From assembly GCF_022808855.1 (NCBI RefSeq), contig NZ_JAKZLF010000008.1, forward strand, positions 109,983 to 173,982: a stretch of DNA of 64,000 nt, read 5' to 3'. The position numbers and the translations under genes are program-made. Of this stretch, positions 18,503 to 27,155 are shown in pieces (within the stretch, counting starts at the first letter, position 1; each line of letters opens with the position of its first letter). The notes under the pieces were generated by a model. It saw only the letters and a program-made list of their open reading frames with translations, searched no databases and had not been told where the DNA came from. This stretch comes from Anaeromyxobacter soli. Lineage in GTDB: Bacteria > Myxococcota > Myxococcia > Myxococcales > Anaeromyxobacteraceae.

Positions 18503-19546
18503 ATGCCGTTCTCCGAGCTCATCGCGCAGGATCGCGCCGTGTCCTCGCTGCGATCCGCCCTGCGGCGCGGCGCGCTCCACCACGCGTACCTGTTCGGTGG
18601 TCCGGAGGGCGTCGGGAAGGCGACGGCGGCCCGGCTCCTCGCGCAGGCCGCGAACTGCGAGGCCCCGGCGCCAGAGGGCGGGAGCCGCGACGACGCCTGC
18701 GGCACGTGCGGGCCGTGCCGGAAGATCGCGCGCGGCGTCCACCCGGACGTGCTCGTGCTCCACGAGGAGCGCGTGATGGCCAAGGCCGGGAGGTGGGATC
18801 CGAAGGGCGGCCGCGCGCCCTCCAAGGACATCGTCGTGGACCAGGTGCGGGACGTGGTGGACCGCCGCCTCGCCCTGAAGCGCTTCGAGGGGCGCCGCCG
18901 GTTCGTCGTCCTCGATCCCGCCGACGCGATGAACCCTCAGGCCCAGAACGCGCTCCTCAAGACGCTCGAGGAGCCGCCCGACGACACGACGCTCGTGCTC
19001 GTGGCGTCGAGCCCCGACGCGCTCCTGCCCACAATCCGCTCGCGCTGCCTGCGCGTGCCGTTCGCGCCGCTGCCGGCGGCGGCGGTCGCGGCGCGGCTCG
19101 AGGCGGAGGGCCGGCCTGCCGGGGAGGCGCGGCTCGCGGCCGCGCTCGCGGGGGGCTCGCTGGCGCGCGCCCTCGCGCTCGACGCGGAGACGCTCGCCGC
19201 CGAGCGGGACGCGGTGCTGGCCGCCGCCGCCCTCGATCCCGCCGACGCAGGCGCCTGGCTCGCCTTCGCGCGCGAGCACGGCGACGACCGCGAGAGCGCG
19301 GCCGAGCTGTGCGCGCTCCTCGCGGTCTGGCTGCGGGACGTCCTGGCGGCGCGCGCCGGAGCCGCCGAGCTCGCCCTCGGGGATCTCGCCGAGGCCACCC
19401 GGCGCGCCGCCGCGGCGCTCTCGCCCGCGGAGATCGTCCGGCGACGCGAGGAGGTCCAGAAGACCGCCGCCGCCCTGCGCCAGAACGCGTCGGCGACCCT
19501 CGCACTCGAGCGCATGCTCATCGCGTGGTTCCATGGCCGGGGGTAG
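18503..19546 (+). CDS. holB: DNA polymerase III delta' subunit
   Basis: Part of the clamp loader that opens the beta sliding clamp. The 347-residue AAA+ protein starts MPFSELIAQDRAVSSLRSAL, has the P-loop GGPEGVGKATAARLL, a four-cysteine zinc module (NCEAP..DACGTCGPC) and the conserved ALLKTLEEPPDDT block followed by SRC. I chose ATG 18503, because the 20 residues added by an upstream in-frame GTG at 18443 do not resemble the family. It overlaps holA by 14 nt, so the two clamp-loader subunits are translationally coupled. Confidence 0.94.
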   Translation: MPFSELIAQDRAVSSLRSALRRGALHHAYLFGGPEGVGKATAARLLAQAANCEAPAPEGGSRDDACGTCGPCRKIARGVHPDVLVLHEERVMAKAGRWDPKGGRAPSKDIVVDQVRDVVDRRLALKRFEGRRRFVVLDPADAMNPQAQNALLKTLEEPPDDTTLVLVASSPDALLPTIRSRCLRVPFAPLPAAAVAARLEAEGRPAGEARLAAALAGGSLARALALDAETLAAERDAVLAAAALDPADAGAWLAFAREHGDDRESAAELCALLAVWLRDVLAARAGAAELALGDLAEATRRAAAALSPAEIVRRREEVQKTAAALRQNASATLALERMLIAWFHGRG

Positions 19547-20906
19547 GGGGACGGCGCCGCGCGGCGCGGCGGGCGCCACGCTCGAGACCTGCCTCGCGGA
19601 CGTCCGCGGCGGGGCGCCGCGTCCCGTCTACCTGCTCGACGGCGACGCGTTCCTCGCGCTGCGCGCGGCGCGCGAGCTCGCCTCGGCGCTCGTCCCGGAG
19701 GCGCAGCGCGCGCTGAACCTCGTCGAGCTCGACCCCGCCACCTCGCCCGCCGAGGTCGCGGCCGAGCTGTCCACCGGCGGCCTCTTCGGCGGCGGCAAGG
19801 TCGTGCTCCTCCACGAGCCGGCGTTCCTCACCTCGAAGGAGGACGCGGAGGACGCGTTCCGGCGCGCGAAGGACCAGTGGGCGAAGGGCGCCCAGCGCGA
19901 CGCGGCGCGGCGGCTGCTCGCGCTCGCCGCGAAGGCGGGCTGGTCCTCGAAGGACCTCGCGCCGGACCGGGGGATCGACCACGCCGCGCTCGCGGCGGAT
20001 CTCGGCGTGCCGGAAGGCGCTTACGACGCGGCGTTCGTGGAGGGGGCGGCGCGGTTCGCGGCGGAGCGCGAGCTCAAGGTCTCGAAGGACGACGCGTCCG
20101 CGCTCGACGCCGCGCTCGAGCGGGGCTTCGCCCGCGGCCACGTCCTCGTCGTCGCCGCCGGCAAGGTGGACGGGCGGCTCCCGCTCGTGAAGCGGCTCGC
20201 CGCGGCCGGGCGCCGGGTCACGATCCAGCTGGAGAAGGAGGGCACGTGGGACGCGCAGCGGCTCGTCCTCGGCCCCGTGCTCGAGTCGCTCCTCGCGGGG
20301 ACCGGCAAGCGCGTCGACCGCGCCGGCGAGGCCCGGCTCGCGGCGCTCGTCGGCGAGGACGCGCGCACGCTCGCCTCCGAGGTCGCGAAGCTCGCCGCCT
20401 ACGTCGGCGACCGGAAGGTCATCGGCGCGGAGGACGTCGACGCGGTGGTGACCCGCGTCGCCTCGGATCCCTTCTTCGCGCTCGGCAACGCCGTCGAGGC
20501 CCGCGACCTCCCGCAGGCGCTGGGCGTGCTCGAGCGCGCGATCGCGGACGGCGGGAGCCCGTTCATGCTGCTCGGCTCGCTCGCGAGCACCGTCCGGCGG
20601 ATGATCGTCGAGCGGGAGCGCGCGCGCCGCGCGGTGGGCGACCGGCGCATCGGCTCGGCGCGGGAGTGGGAGGCCGAGGTCTTCCCGCTCGTCCCCGAGG
20701 ACGAGGCGAAGGGCAAGAAGCCCTACGGGTTCTGGATGAAGTACCAGGCGGCGCTGCGCTTCTCGCGGGCCGAGCTGCTCGACGGCCTCGCCGCGCTCGC
20801 GGAGGCGGACGTCGCCATGAAGAGCGGGCAGGACGGGCGGATCCGCCTCGAGCGCGTCCTCCTCGGCCTGCTCGCCAGCGGACACATCGAAAGGAGCCAC
20901 CCTTGA
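19533..20906 (+). CDS. holA: DNA polymerase III delta subunit
   Basis: The delta subunit is the clamp-loader arm that wrenches the beta clamp open. At 457 residues it is about 100 longer than E. coli HolA, with an insertion around residues 105-165. Recognisable parts are the N-terminal PVYLLDGDAFLALRAARELA and the C-terminal helical region (DPFFALGNAVEARDLPQALG, then FMLLGSLASTVRRM). Identification rests on these and on the overlap with holB. Its stop overlaps the TTG start of metG (TTGA). Confidence 0.88.
   Translation: MAGGRGTAPRGAAGATLETCLADVRGGAPRPVYLLDGDAFLALRAARELASALVPEAQRALNLVELDPATSPAEVAAELSTGGLFGGGKVVLLHEPAFLTSKEDAEDAFRRAKDQWAKGAQRDAARRLLALAAKAGWSSKDLAPDRGIDHAALAADLGVPEGAYDAAFVEGAARFAAERELKVSKDDASALDAALERGFARGHVLVVAAGKVDGRLPLVKRLAAAGRRVTIQLEKEGTWDAQRLVLGPVLESLLAGTGKRVDRAGEARLAALVGEDARTLASEVAKLAAYVGDRKVIGAEDVDAVVTRVASDPFFALGNAVEARDLPQALGVLERAIADGGSPFMLLGSLASTVRRMIVERERARRAVGDRRIGSAREWEAEVFPLVPEDEAKGKKPYGFWMKYQAALRFSRAELLDGLAALAEADVAMKSGQDGRIRLERVLLGLLASGHIERSHP
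20891..20896 (+). promoter_or_regulatory. Ribosome binding site that fixes the TTG start of metG
   Basis: AAGGAG lies 6 nt before TTG 20903. No ATG or GTG start close to the conserved N-terminus exists, so this strong site decides the rare TTG start. It lies within the last codons of holA. Confidence 0.85.
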
Positions 20907-22987
20907 GCCAGCGTCTCCTCGTGACGAGCGCGCTCCCTTACGCGAACGGGTCGATCCACCTCGGCCACCTCGTCGAGTACATCCAGACCGACGTCTACGT
21001 GCGGTTCCGGCGGGCGTGCGGCGACCACGTCACCTACGTCTGCGCGGCCGACTCCCACGGCACGCCCATCGAGCTGAACGCCGCGAAGGCCGGGATGACG
21101 CCGAAGGCGTTCGTCGAGAAGTACCGCGCCGAGCAGCACCAGGACTTCGCCCGGTTCGGGGTCGAGTTCTCGACGTATTACACGACGGACTCGCCCGAGA
21201 ACGCGCGCTGGGCGTACCGCGTCTACGACGCCCTCAAGGCGAAGGGGCTCATCTACAAGCGCTCGATCGAGCAGCTCTACTGCGAGACCGACCGGCGCTT
21301 CCTGCCCGACCGCTTCGTGAAGGGCACCTGCCCGAAGTGCGGCGCGAAGGACCAGTACGGGGACGTCTGCGAGGTCTGCGGAACGACCTACGACCCCCGC
21401 GACCTCATCGACCCGCGCTGCGCGATCTGCGGCAGCACGCCCGTCGTGCGCTCGTCGGACCACGCCTACGTGGATCTGAAGAAGGCCCAGGGGATCATCC
21501 GCGCGTGGGTGGAGGAGGAGGGGCACCTCGAGCCGGGGGTGCGGGAGCAGGTGAAGGGCTGGCTCGCCGACCTTCAGGACTGGTGCATCACGCGCGACGC
21601 GCCTTACTTCGGGTTCCCGGTGAAGGATCCGGAGTTCGCCGGCAAGTTCCTGTACGTCTGGGTGGACGCCCCCATCGGCTACCTCTCCTCGGCGGAGCAC
21701 TACTTCACGGAGGAGGCGCCGGAGGGCGAGCGGCTCACCGCGGCCGAGTTCGAGCGCCGCTACCTCGCCGAGGGCGCGGACGCGCGCCTCGAGCACTTCA
21801 TCGGCAAGGACATCCTGCGCTTCCATGCGGTGTTCTGGCCGGCGATGCTCTGGGCGGCCGGCCTGAAGCGGCCGGACCGGATGCCGGTGCACGGGCACCT
21901 CACCGTGAACGGCGAGAAGATGTCGAAGACCCGCGGGAGCTTCATCACCGGACGCACCTACCTCGACTCGGGCCTCGACCCCGAGCTGCTCCGCTACTTC
22001 TACGCGGCGAACCTCGGGCCGAGCGTGCAGGACCTCGACCTCGCGCTCGACGAGTTCCGCAACCGCGTCAACGCCGACCTCGCGAACAACGTCGCGAACC
22101 TCGCCTCGCGCGTCGCGGCGCTCGTCCCCCGCGCGGGGGCGCCGCTCGCGGAGGCCCCGGAGCCGGCGCTCGTCGAGGTGACGCGCACGGCCCTCGCGCA
22201 GGCGCGCGCCGCGTACGGCGCGCTGGAGTACCGCGAGGTGGTCCGCGCGGCGAACCAGGTGGCGGACCGCTGCAACAAGCGGCTCCAGGAGGCGAAGCCC
22301 TGGGAGGATCCGGCCTCGGCGGCGAGCCGGGCGCTCCTGTACTCCTGCGCCAAGGCGCTCCGCGGCATCGCCACGATCCTCTGGCCGGTGATGCCGCGCT
22401 TCTGCGACGGCCTCGCCGCGGCGTTCGGGCAGGAGCGGCCGGCGCGCTGGGACGAGGGCTTCGATGCCTTCGCCGGCGGCCCCGTCGCCGTCGCCGCGAA
22501 GCCCCCCCAGATCGCGCGCCTCGACGCGAAGCAGGTGGAGAAGCTCATCGTGGTGCCGCCCGAGGCGAAGGCGCCGCCTCCCAAGGTGGCCAAGGCGACG
22601 AGTCCCGCGGAGACCGCCACCAAGGCGAGCGCGAAGCCGGCGCCGCCTCCGCCCCCGGGCGTCATCCAGTACGACGACTTCGCCAGGCTCGAGCTCCGCG
22701 TGGCCCTCGTGCGCGCTGCCGAGAAGGTCCAGGGGGCGGACAAGCTCCTGAAGCTCACCGTCGAGGCCGGCGATCCCGAGCCGCGCACCATCGTCGCCGG
22801 CATCGCGCAGGCGTACCCGGATCCCGGCGCGCTCGTCGGCAGGCGGATCGTCGTCGTCGCGAACCTGGCGCCGCGCCCGCTGCGCGGCATCACCTCGCAG
22901 GGCATGCTCCTCGCCGCGGGCGAGCCGCCGAACCTGTCGGTGGTGACGGTCGCCGACTCGATCGCGCCCGGGACGCGCGTGAAGTAG
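20903..22987 (+). CDS. metG: Methionyl-tRNA synthetase
   Basis: A 694-residue enzyme that charges initiator and elongator tRNA-Met. HIGH-type motif at PYANGSIHLGHLVEY (residues 12-26), two zinc knuckles (CPKCGAKDQYGDVCEVCG and RCAICGS), and the KMSKS motif in GEKMSKTRGS. After an Ala/Pro/Lys-rich linker, residues about 580-694 form the C-terminal tRNA-binding domain found in dimeric MetRS (ARLELRVALVRAAEKVQGAD, ending SIAPGTRVK). The start is TTG 20903, overlapping the holA stop. Confidence 0.97.
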   Translation: MSQRLLVTSALPYANGSIHLGHLVEYIQTDVYVRFRRACGDHVTYVCAADSHGTPIELNAAKAGMTPKAFVEKYRAEQHQDFARFGVEFSTYYTTDSPENARWAYRVYDALKAKGLIYKRSIEQLYCETDRRFLPDRFVKGTCPKCGAKDQYGDVCEVCGTTYDPRDLIDPRCAICGSTPVVRSSDHAYVDLKKAQGIIRAWVEEEGHLEPGVREQVKGWLADLQDWCITRDAPYFGFPVKDPEFAGKFLYVWVDAPIGYLSSAEHYFTEEAPEGERLTAAEFERRYLAEGADARLEHFIGKDILRFHAVFWPAMLWAAGLKRPDRMPVHGHLTVNGEKMSKTRGSFITGRTYLDSGLDPELLRYFYAANLGPSVQDLDLALDEFRNRVNADLANNVANLASRVAALVPRAGAPLAEAPEPALVEVTRTALAQARAAYGALEYREVVRAANQVADRCNKRLQEAKPWEDPASAASRALLYSCAKALRGIATILWPVMPRFCDGLAAAFGQERPARWDEGFDAFAGGPVAVAAKPPQIARLDAKQVEKLIVVPPEAKAPPPKVAKATSPAETATKASAKPAPPPPPGVIQYDDFARLELRVALVRAAEKVQGADKLLKLTVEAGDPEPRTIVAGIAQAYPDPGALVGRRIVVVANLAPRPLRGITSQGMLLAAGEPPNLSVVTVADSIAPGTRVK

Positions 22988-23032
22988 GGCGGGGGCGACG
23001 CGCGGCCGGGGAGGGCAGGGGAGACGGATCGC

Positions 23033-23809
23033 ATGGGGCTCATCGACTCTCACGCCCACCTCGACTACGAGGACTACGCCCAGGACCTCGACGGCGTCGT
23101 CGCGCGGGCGCGCGCCGCCGGGCTCGAGCGCGTCGTCTGCGTGGGGCTGTGGCGCAAGCCTGGAGACTTCGGCAACGCGCTCGAGCTCGCGACCCGCGAT
23201 CCCGGCTTCTTCAGCGCGACGATCGGCGTCCACCCGCACGAGGCCGCGCGCGTCCCGGAGGAGGACTGGGCGACCGCGGCCCGGCTCGCGGCGGACGCAC
23301 GCGTCGTCGCGGTCGGGGAGACCGGCCTCGACTACCACTACGACCACTCGCCCCGCGAGGATCAGCGCGCGGGGTTCCGCCGCTCGATCCGCATGGCGCG
23401 CGCCGCGGCGAAGCCGCTCGTCGTCCACGTGCGCGAGGCGGACGCGGACTGCGCGGCGATCCTCCGCGAGGAAGGGGTGCCGGCCGCGGGCGGGGTCATC
23501 CACTGCTTCACCGGCGACGTGTCCGCCGCGCGCGCCTACCTCGACCTCGGCCTCCTCATCTCGGTCGCCGGGGTCGTGACGTTCAAGACGGCGGACGCGA
23601 TCCGCGAGGCCGTGAGGATCGTCCCGCGCGACCGGCTCCTCGTCGAGACCGACAGCCCGTTCCTCGCGCCGGTGCCCTTCCGCGGGAAGCGCAACGAGCC
23701 CGCCTACGTGGTGAAGACCGCGGAGAAGGTGGCGGAGCTGTGGGGCGCGACGCTCGACGAGGTCGCGGCCGCGACGACGGCGAACGTGCGGCGCCTGTTC
23801 CGGATCTGA
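23033..23809 (+). CDS. tatD: TatD-family metal-dependent DNase
   Basis: A 258-residue TIM-barrel hydrolase with 3'-5' DNase activity in characterised members. The metal ligands are all visible: DSHAHLDYEDY, VGETGLDYHYD, VVHVREAD, IHCFTGD and VETDSPFLAP. The start ATG 23033 has GGGGAGA upstream. It follows metG by 45 nt, a common bacterial arrangement, and ends against a repeat element shared with the convergent HAD gene. A TatD-associated radical SAM protein lies 5.5 kb downstream. Confidence 0.95.
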   Translation: MGLIDSHAHLDYEDYAQDLDGVVARARAAGLERVVCVGLWRKPGDFGNALELATRDPGFFSATIGVHPHEAARVPEEDWATAARLAADARVVAVGETGLDYHYDHSPREDQRAGFRRSIRMARAAAKPLVVHVREADADCAAILREEGVPAAGGVIHCFTGDVSAARAYLDLGLLISVAGVVTFKTADAIREAVRIVPRDRLLVETDSPFLAPVPFRGKRNEPAYVVKTAEKVAELWGATLDEVAAATTANVRRLFRI

Positions 23810-23810
23810 C

Positions 23811-23902
23811 CGGGGGCTGCGCCCCCCGCCCCGCCGAGCGAAGCTCCGCGCGCACGTGCGCCCCGGCGGACTCGCTTTGCTCGCCTGTTCGCGAATTGAT
23901 CG
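23811..23902 (-). repeat. Dispersed extragenic repeat, copy A (minus orientation)
   Basis: Read on the minus strand it runs CGATCAATTCGCGAACAGGC, continues with GCGAG.CCGCCGGGGCG and ends in GAGCTTCGCTCGGCGGGGCG followed by GGGGG..GCAGCCCCCG. The same ordered blocks occur at 63829-63984, and the first half at 54909-54958. The G-rich end folds into a hairpin (GGGGGCTGCGCCCCC on the plus strand), so it probably ends transcription from both tatD and the convergent HAD gene. Its left end is 6 nt past the HAD stop codon. Confidence 0.8.
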
Positions 23903-23908
23903 TTGAGG

Positions 23909-24634
23909 CTACCCGCCCCAGCTGCCCCACTCGTCCGCGACGTCGCCCGGCTCCCCGGGCCGGTTCCGCTCGCGCCACTCCTGGAGCTCCCAGCCCCGGC
24001 GCTGGGCGAACGCGCGGAACGGCGCCTTGGGGTTCACGACCACCGGGTTCCCCACCGCCTCGAACAGCGGCACGTCGGCGATGGAGTCGGAGTAGAGCCA
24101 GCTGCGCGACGGGTCGAGGTCCCACTTCTCGAGCACCGCCTCCACGGCCGCGCGCTTGCCCTCGCGGAACACGACCGGCGGGACGATCTGGTCCGTCACC
24201 TTGCCGTCCACCACGCGCGTGCGGGTCCCGATCGCCGCGTGGACGCGCAGGTGCCGGCCGATCTCGTCCACCACGTACTGCGGCGACCCGGACGCGATGA
24301 GGACGAAGTGGCCGGACAGCAGGTGCCGGCGGATGTGGCGCATCGCGCCGGAGGTGATGCGCCTGCGCAGGTGGCGCTCGAAGCAGGCGTGCGCGTGGGC
24401 GCGGAGGTCGTCGGCGTAGAGGCCCTGCTGGCAGCGCGAGCCGACCTCGACCATGTCCTGCTCGGTCAGCCGGTGGCGGGCGTACTCGTAGATGATGCGC
24501 GGGATCCGCGCGCGCATCTCCGGCCGCATCACCTTCTGGTTGTACAGGTACCAGGTGAAGATCGTGCCGGCGTTCCCGTCGAGGAGCGAGTCGTCGACGT
24601 CGAAGATCGCCGCCGTGCGGCCGAACGGAACCAT
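23909..24634 (-). CDS. HAD-superfamily (subfamily IB) phosphatase
   Basis: A 241-residue haloacid-dehalogenase-type hydrolase. Motif I is FDVDDSLLDGN with the nucleophile and acid/base Asp pair, motif II is LIASGSPQYVVDE, and motif III is YSDSIADVPLFEAVGNPVVVN. This pattern matches the phosphoserine phosphatase-like IB group (HAD-IB, including CicA-like proteins), whose natural substrates are often phospho-metabolites or lysophospholipids. Substrate cannot be read from the sequence. It stands between tatD (convergent) and the YhaM-like gene (same strand, 63 nt upstream). Confidence 0.88.
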   Translation of the reverse strand: MVPFGRTAAIFDVDDSLLDGNAGTIFTWYLYNQKVMRPEMRARIPRIIYEYARHRLTEQDMVEVGSRCQQGLYADDLRAHAHACFERHLRRRITSGAMRHIRRHLLSGHFVLIASGSPQYVVDEIGRHLRVHAAIGTRTRVVDGKVTDQIVPPVVFREGKRAAVEAVLEKWDLDPSRSWLYSDSIADVPLFEAVGNPVVVNPKAPFRAFAQRRGWELQEWRERNRPGEPGDVADEWGSWGG

Positions 24635-24697
24635 CAGGGAGCCCCCGCGCGCCCGGTCGTCGGGCGCACGGGGGCGATTGTACGCGCGTCAGGGCGC

Positions 24698-26269
24698 TTA
24701 CGTGCCCTGCTTCGGCTCGGCCGCGGGGGCGTCGGCCGGGGCGGCAGACGCCTGCTCGGGTGCGGAGTCCACCGGCGCGGTCTCCGGAGCGGCCTCCACG
24801 GGAGCGGAGGCCGGCGTGGCCGGCTCCTCGGCGTGAGGAGGCGCCTCCGCCTTGCCGGTGTCCTCGAGCTTGGCAGCGAGCGCGGCGAACGGGTTGTGCG
24901 TCAGGTTCTTCTTCTCGGGCGGGCGATGCGGCCCCTTGTCGCCGGGGAGCCGCGGCCCCGTGTAGCCCCGCTTCTTGTCGCCGAAGCCGCCGGGCCCGCG
25001 GTGCTCGCCGGGGCCGCCGCGGTGCTCGCGCGGGCCGCGCTCGGGGCGCGCCTCGCGCACGGCGCCCTCGGGCCGCGCCTGTGCCTCCGCCGTACGCGGC
25101 GCCGGGGCGCCCTCGGCCGGCCTCGCCTCGCCCTGCGCGGGCGGCGGCCGCGGCGCGGGCGCGCGCTTCTCGCGCGGCGGCTTGTTCCGCTTCGGTCCGC
25201 CGCCGGCGCCGCCGCCCTCGCGCGGCACGTAGATCACGGGCGTCATGAGCTCCGCCGGCGGCCCCTTCTTCTCGGCCTGCACGGTGGGGAGCTGGCCCCG
25301 CCAGATCTGCTGCTCGTAGACGTTGTCCGACGAGGTCCAGCGCTTCGAGCCGGACTCCTTGGCCATCAGGTTGAGCCAGGAGTTCACGCGGCTGTCGAGC
25401 TCGTCGATGTAGTGGGTGAGCAGCGCCTCGAGCGTCATCGGCGGCTTCGGCGAGCCGTACTCGAGCCGGCCGTGGTGCGCGAGGACCATGTGCACGACGT
25501 GGTGCTCGAGGTCGCGCGGCACGCCCACGCGCCGGGCCTTGTCGTGCACCCACTGCGCGGTCATGACGAGGTGGCCCACCAGCCGGCCCTCGTCGGTGTA
25601 CTCGGCGTTCCGATCGCCCTGGATCTCGCGGATCTTGCCGAGGTCGTGGAAGAACGCGCCGGCGACGAGCATGTCGCGGTCCACCTGCGGGTAGTGGTCG
25701 GCGATCCGGTGCGCGAGCTTGAGCGACGAGACGGTGTGCTCGAGCAGGCCGCCCGCGTAGGCGTGGTGGACGGACTTCGCGGCGGGGGCGCGGCGCATGC
25801 GGCTCGCGACGTCCTCGTCGTCCACGAACGCCTTCACGAGGCTCTTCAGGTGCGGATCGACGATGACGTCGACGATGCCGACGAGCTCCTTCCAGAGCGC
25901 GTCCTCGCCCTCGCTCGGCCCCGGCTTCTCGGGCTTCTTGGGCTCCGGCGGCGGCGCCCACACGAACTCCGCCGCGTCGAGCGCCGTGGCGTCGGCGACC
26001 TTGGCCGCCGTCTCGATCTTGAGCTGGGGCTTGCCCTGGAACGCGCCGATGGGGCCCTCGACCTCGACGTAGTCCTTCTCGTCGAAGAGCCCCGAGAGCT
26101 CGTCCACGCGCTCGAACGCGCGGGCCTCGAGCTCCCCCGTCTTGTCCTGGAAGGTGACCGACAGGTACGTCTTGCCGCTCTTCGCGGTGGGCACCGCCTT
26201 GCGAGCGACGAGGAAGACGCTCTTCAGCCGCTCGCCCTCCTTGACGTCCTTGACCCAGATCTTGTCCAT
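24698..26269 (-). CDS. YhaM-like 3'-5' exoribonuclease with long disordered tail
   Basis: Residues about 1-100 are an OB fold (DKTGELEARAFERVDELSGL), and about 165-310 an HD phosphohydrolase domain with the metal ligands in VHHAYAGGLLEHTVSS, GAFFHDLGKIREI and LAHHGRLEYGSPKPP. Together these are the architecture of Bacillus YhaM, which degrades RNA and DNA from the 3' end. YhaM is about 314 residues; this protein has 523, the extra 200 being Pro/Ala/Glu/Arg-rich with a single hydrophobic island (NPFAALAAKLE). The tail may be an interaction region. Start ATG complement of 26269. Confidence 0.85.
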   Translation of the reverse strand: MDKIWVKDVKEGERLKSVFLVARKAVPTAKSGKTYLSVTFQDKTGELEARAFERVDELSGLFDEKDYVEVEGPIGAFQGKPQLKIETAAKVADATALDAAEFVWAPPPEPKKPEKPGPSEGEDALWKELVGIVDVIVDPHLKSLVKAFVDDEDVASRMRRAPAAKSVHHAYAGGLLEHTVSSLKLAHRIADHYPQVDRDMLVAGAFFHDLGKIREIQGDRNAEYTDEGRLVGHLVMTAQWVHDKARRVGVPRDLEHHVVHMVLAHHGRLEYGSPKPPMTLEALLTHYIDELDSRVNSWLNLMAKESGSKRWTSSDNVYEQQIWRGQLPTVQAEKKGPPAELMTPVIYVPREGGGAGGGPKRNKPPREKRAPAPRPPPAQGEARPAEGAPAPRTAEAQARPEGAVREARPERGPREHRGGPGEHRGPGGFGDKKRGYTGPRLPGDKGPHRPPEKKNLTHNPFAALAAKLEDTGKAEAPPHAEEPATPASAPVEAAPETAPVDSAPEQASAAPADAPAAEPKQGT

Positions 26270-26439
26270 GGTGCGCGCAAGCTAGCTCAGGCCCGCGCCC
26301 GAGACAACACGGATTCCGGCCGGTTCCGGGCCTCTTCGCGCGGCGCGCGCGGTCCTGGACTTCCCCCCGGCCGGGTGGCCGGAGGGCGGCGCGCGCGAGG
26401 AGGGGAACGCGGCGCGCGCCCCGGTTAAACTGGAGACGC

Positions 26440-27084
26440 ATGCGAATCGATCGCGAGCACGACGCCCTCCTCGCCGTCGACCTGCAGCACGACTTCCTGC
26501 CGGGCGGCGCCCTCGCCGTCGAGGACGGCGACGCCATCGTCGCGCCGATCGCGCGGCTCGCGCCGCGCTTCGCGACGGTGGTGGCGACGCAGGACTGGCA
26601 CCCGCCGGGACACGTCTCGTTCGCGTCGGCCCATCCCGGCGCGAAGCCCTACGAGACGATCGCCCTCGCGCAGGGGCCCCAGGAGCTCTGGCCGGACCAC
26701 TGCGTGCGCGGCAGCCGCGGCTCGGCCCTCCACCCGGAGTTCCCGGACGTCGCGGCCACGATGATCCTGCGCAAGGGCATCCACCTCACGGTGGACTCCT
26801 ACAGCGCGTTCCGGGAGAACGTCGGGCCGGACGGGCACCGCCCCACCACCGGCCTCGGCGCGTGGCTCGCCGCGCGCGGCGTGCGGCGCGTGTTCCTGTG
26901 CGGCCTCGCGCGAGACTTCTGCGTGCTCTGGTCCGCGGAGGACGCGGCGGCCGAGGGTTTCGAGACCTTCGTGCTCGACGACCTGACGCGCGCGGTCTTC
27001 CCGGAGCGCCGGACCGAGATCGACCGCGCGTTCGCCCGGGCGGGCGTCCGCCTGGTGCGCTCCTCGGAGCTCGACACCGCCTAG
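26440..27084 (+). CDS. pncA: Nicotinamidase (pyrazinamidase)
   Basis: A 214-residue isochorismatase-fold amidase converting nicotinamide to nicotinic acid in NAD salvage. The catalytic triad is visible: Asp14 in LLAVDLQHDFLPGG, a Lys at about residue 112 in MILRKGIH and the nucleophilic Cys in LARDFCVLWSA. The metal site is TQDWHPPGHVSF. Length and motifs agree with PncA. It is a single gene, divergent from the YhaM-like gene. Confidence 0.95.
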   Translation: MRIDREHDALLAVDLQHDFLPGGALAVEDGDAIVAPIARLAPRFATVVATQDWHPPGHVSFASAHPGAKPYETIALAQGPQELWPDHCVRGSRGSALHPEFPDVAATMILRKGIHLTVDSYSAFRENVGPDGHRPTTGLGAWLAARGVRRVFLCGLARDFCVLWSAEDAAAEGFETFVLDDLTRAVFPERRTEIDRAFARAGVRLVRSSELDTA

Positions 27085-27155
27085 CTCGGGCGGCCGCGCG
27101 AGCGTCCCGTTTGCGCTCCGCGCGGGCACGTCGAACCTTTCCCGTGGGGAGGGCG

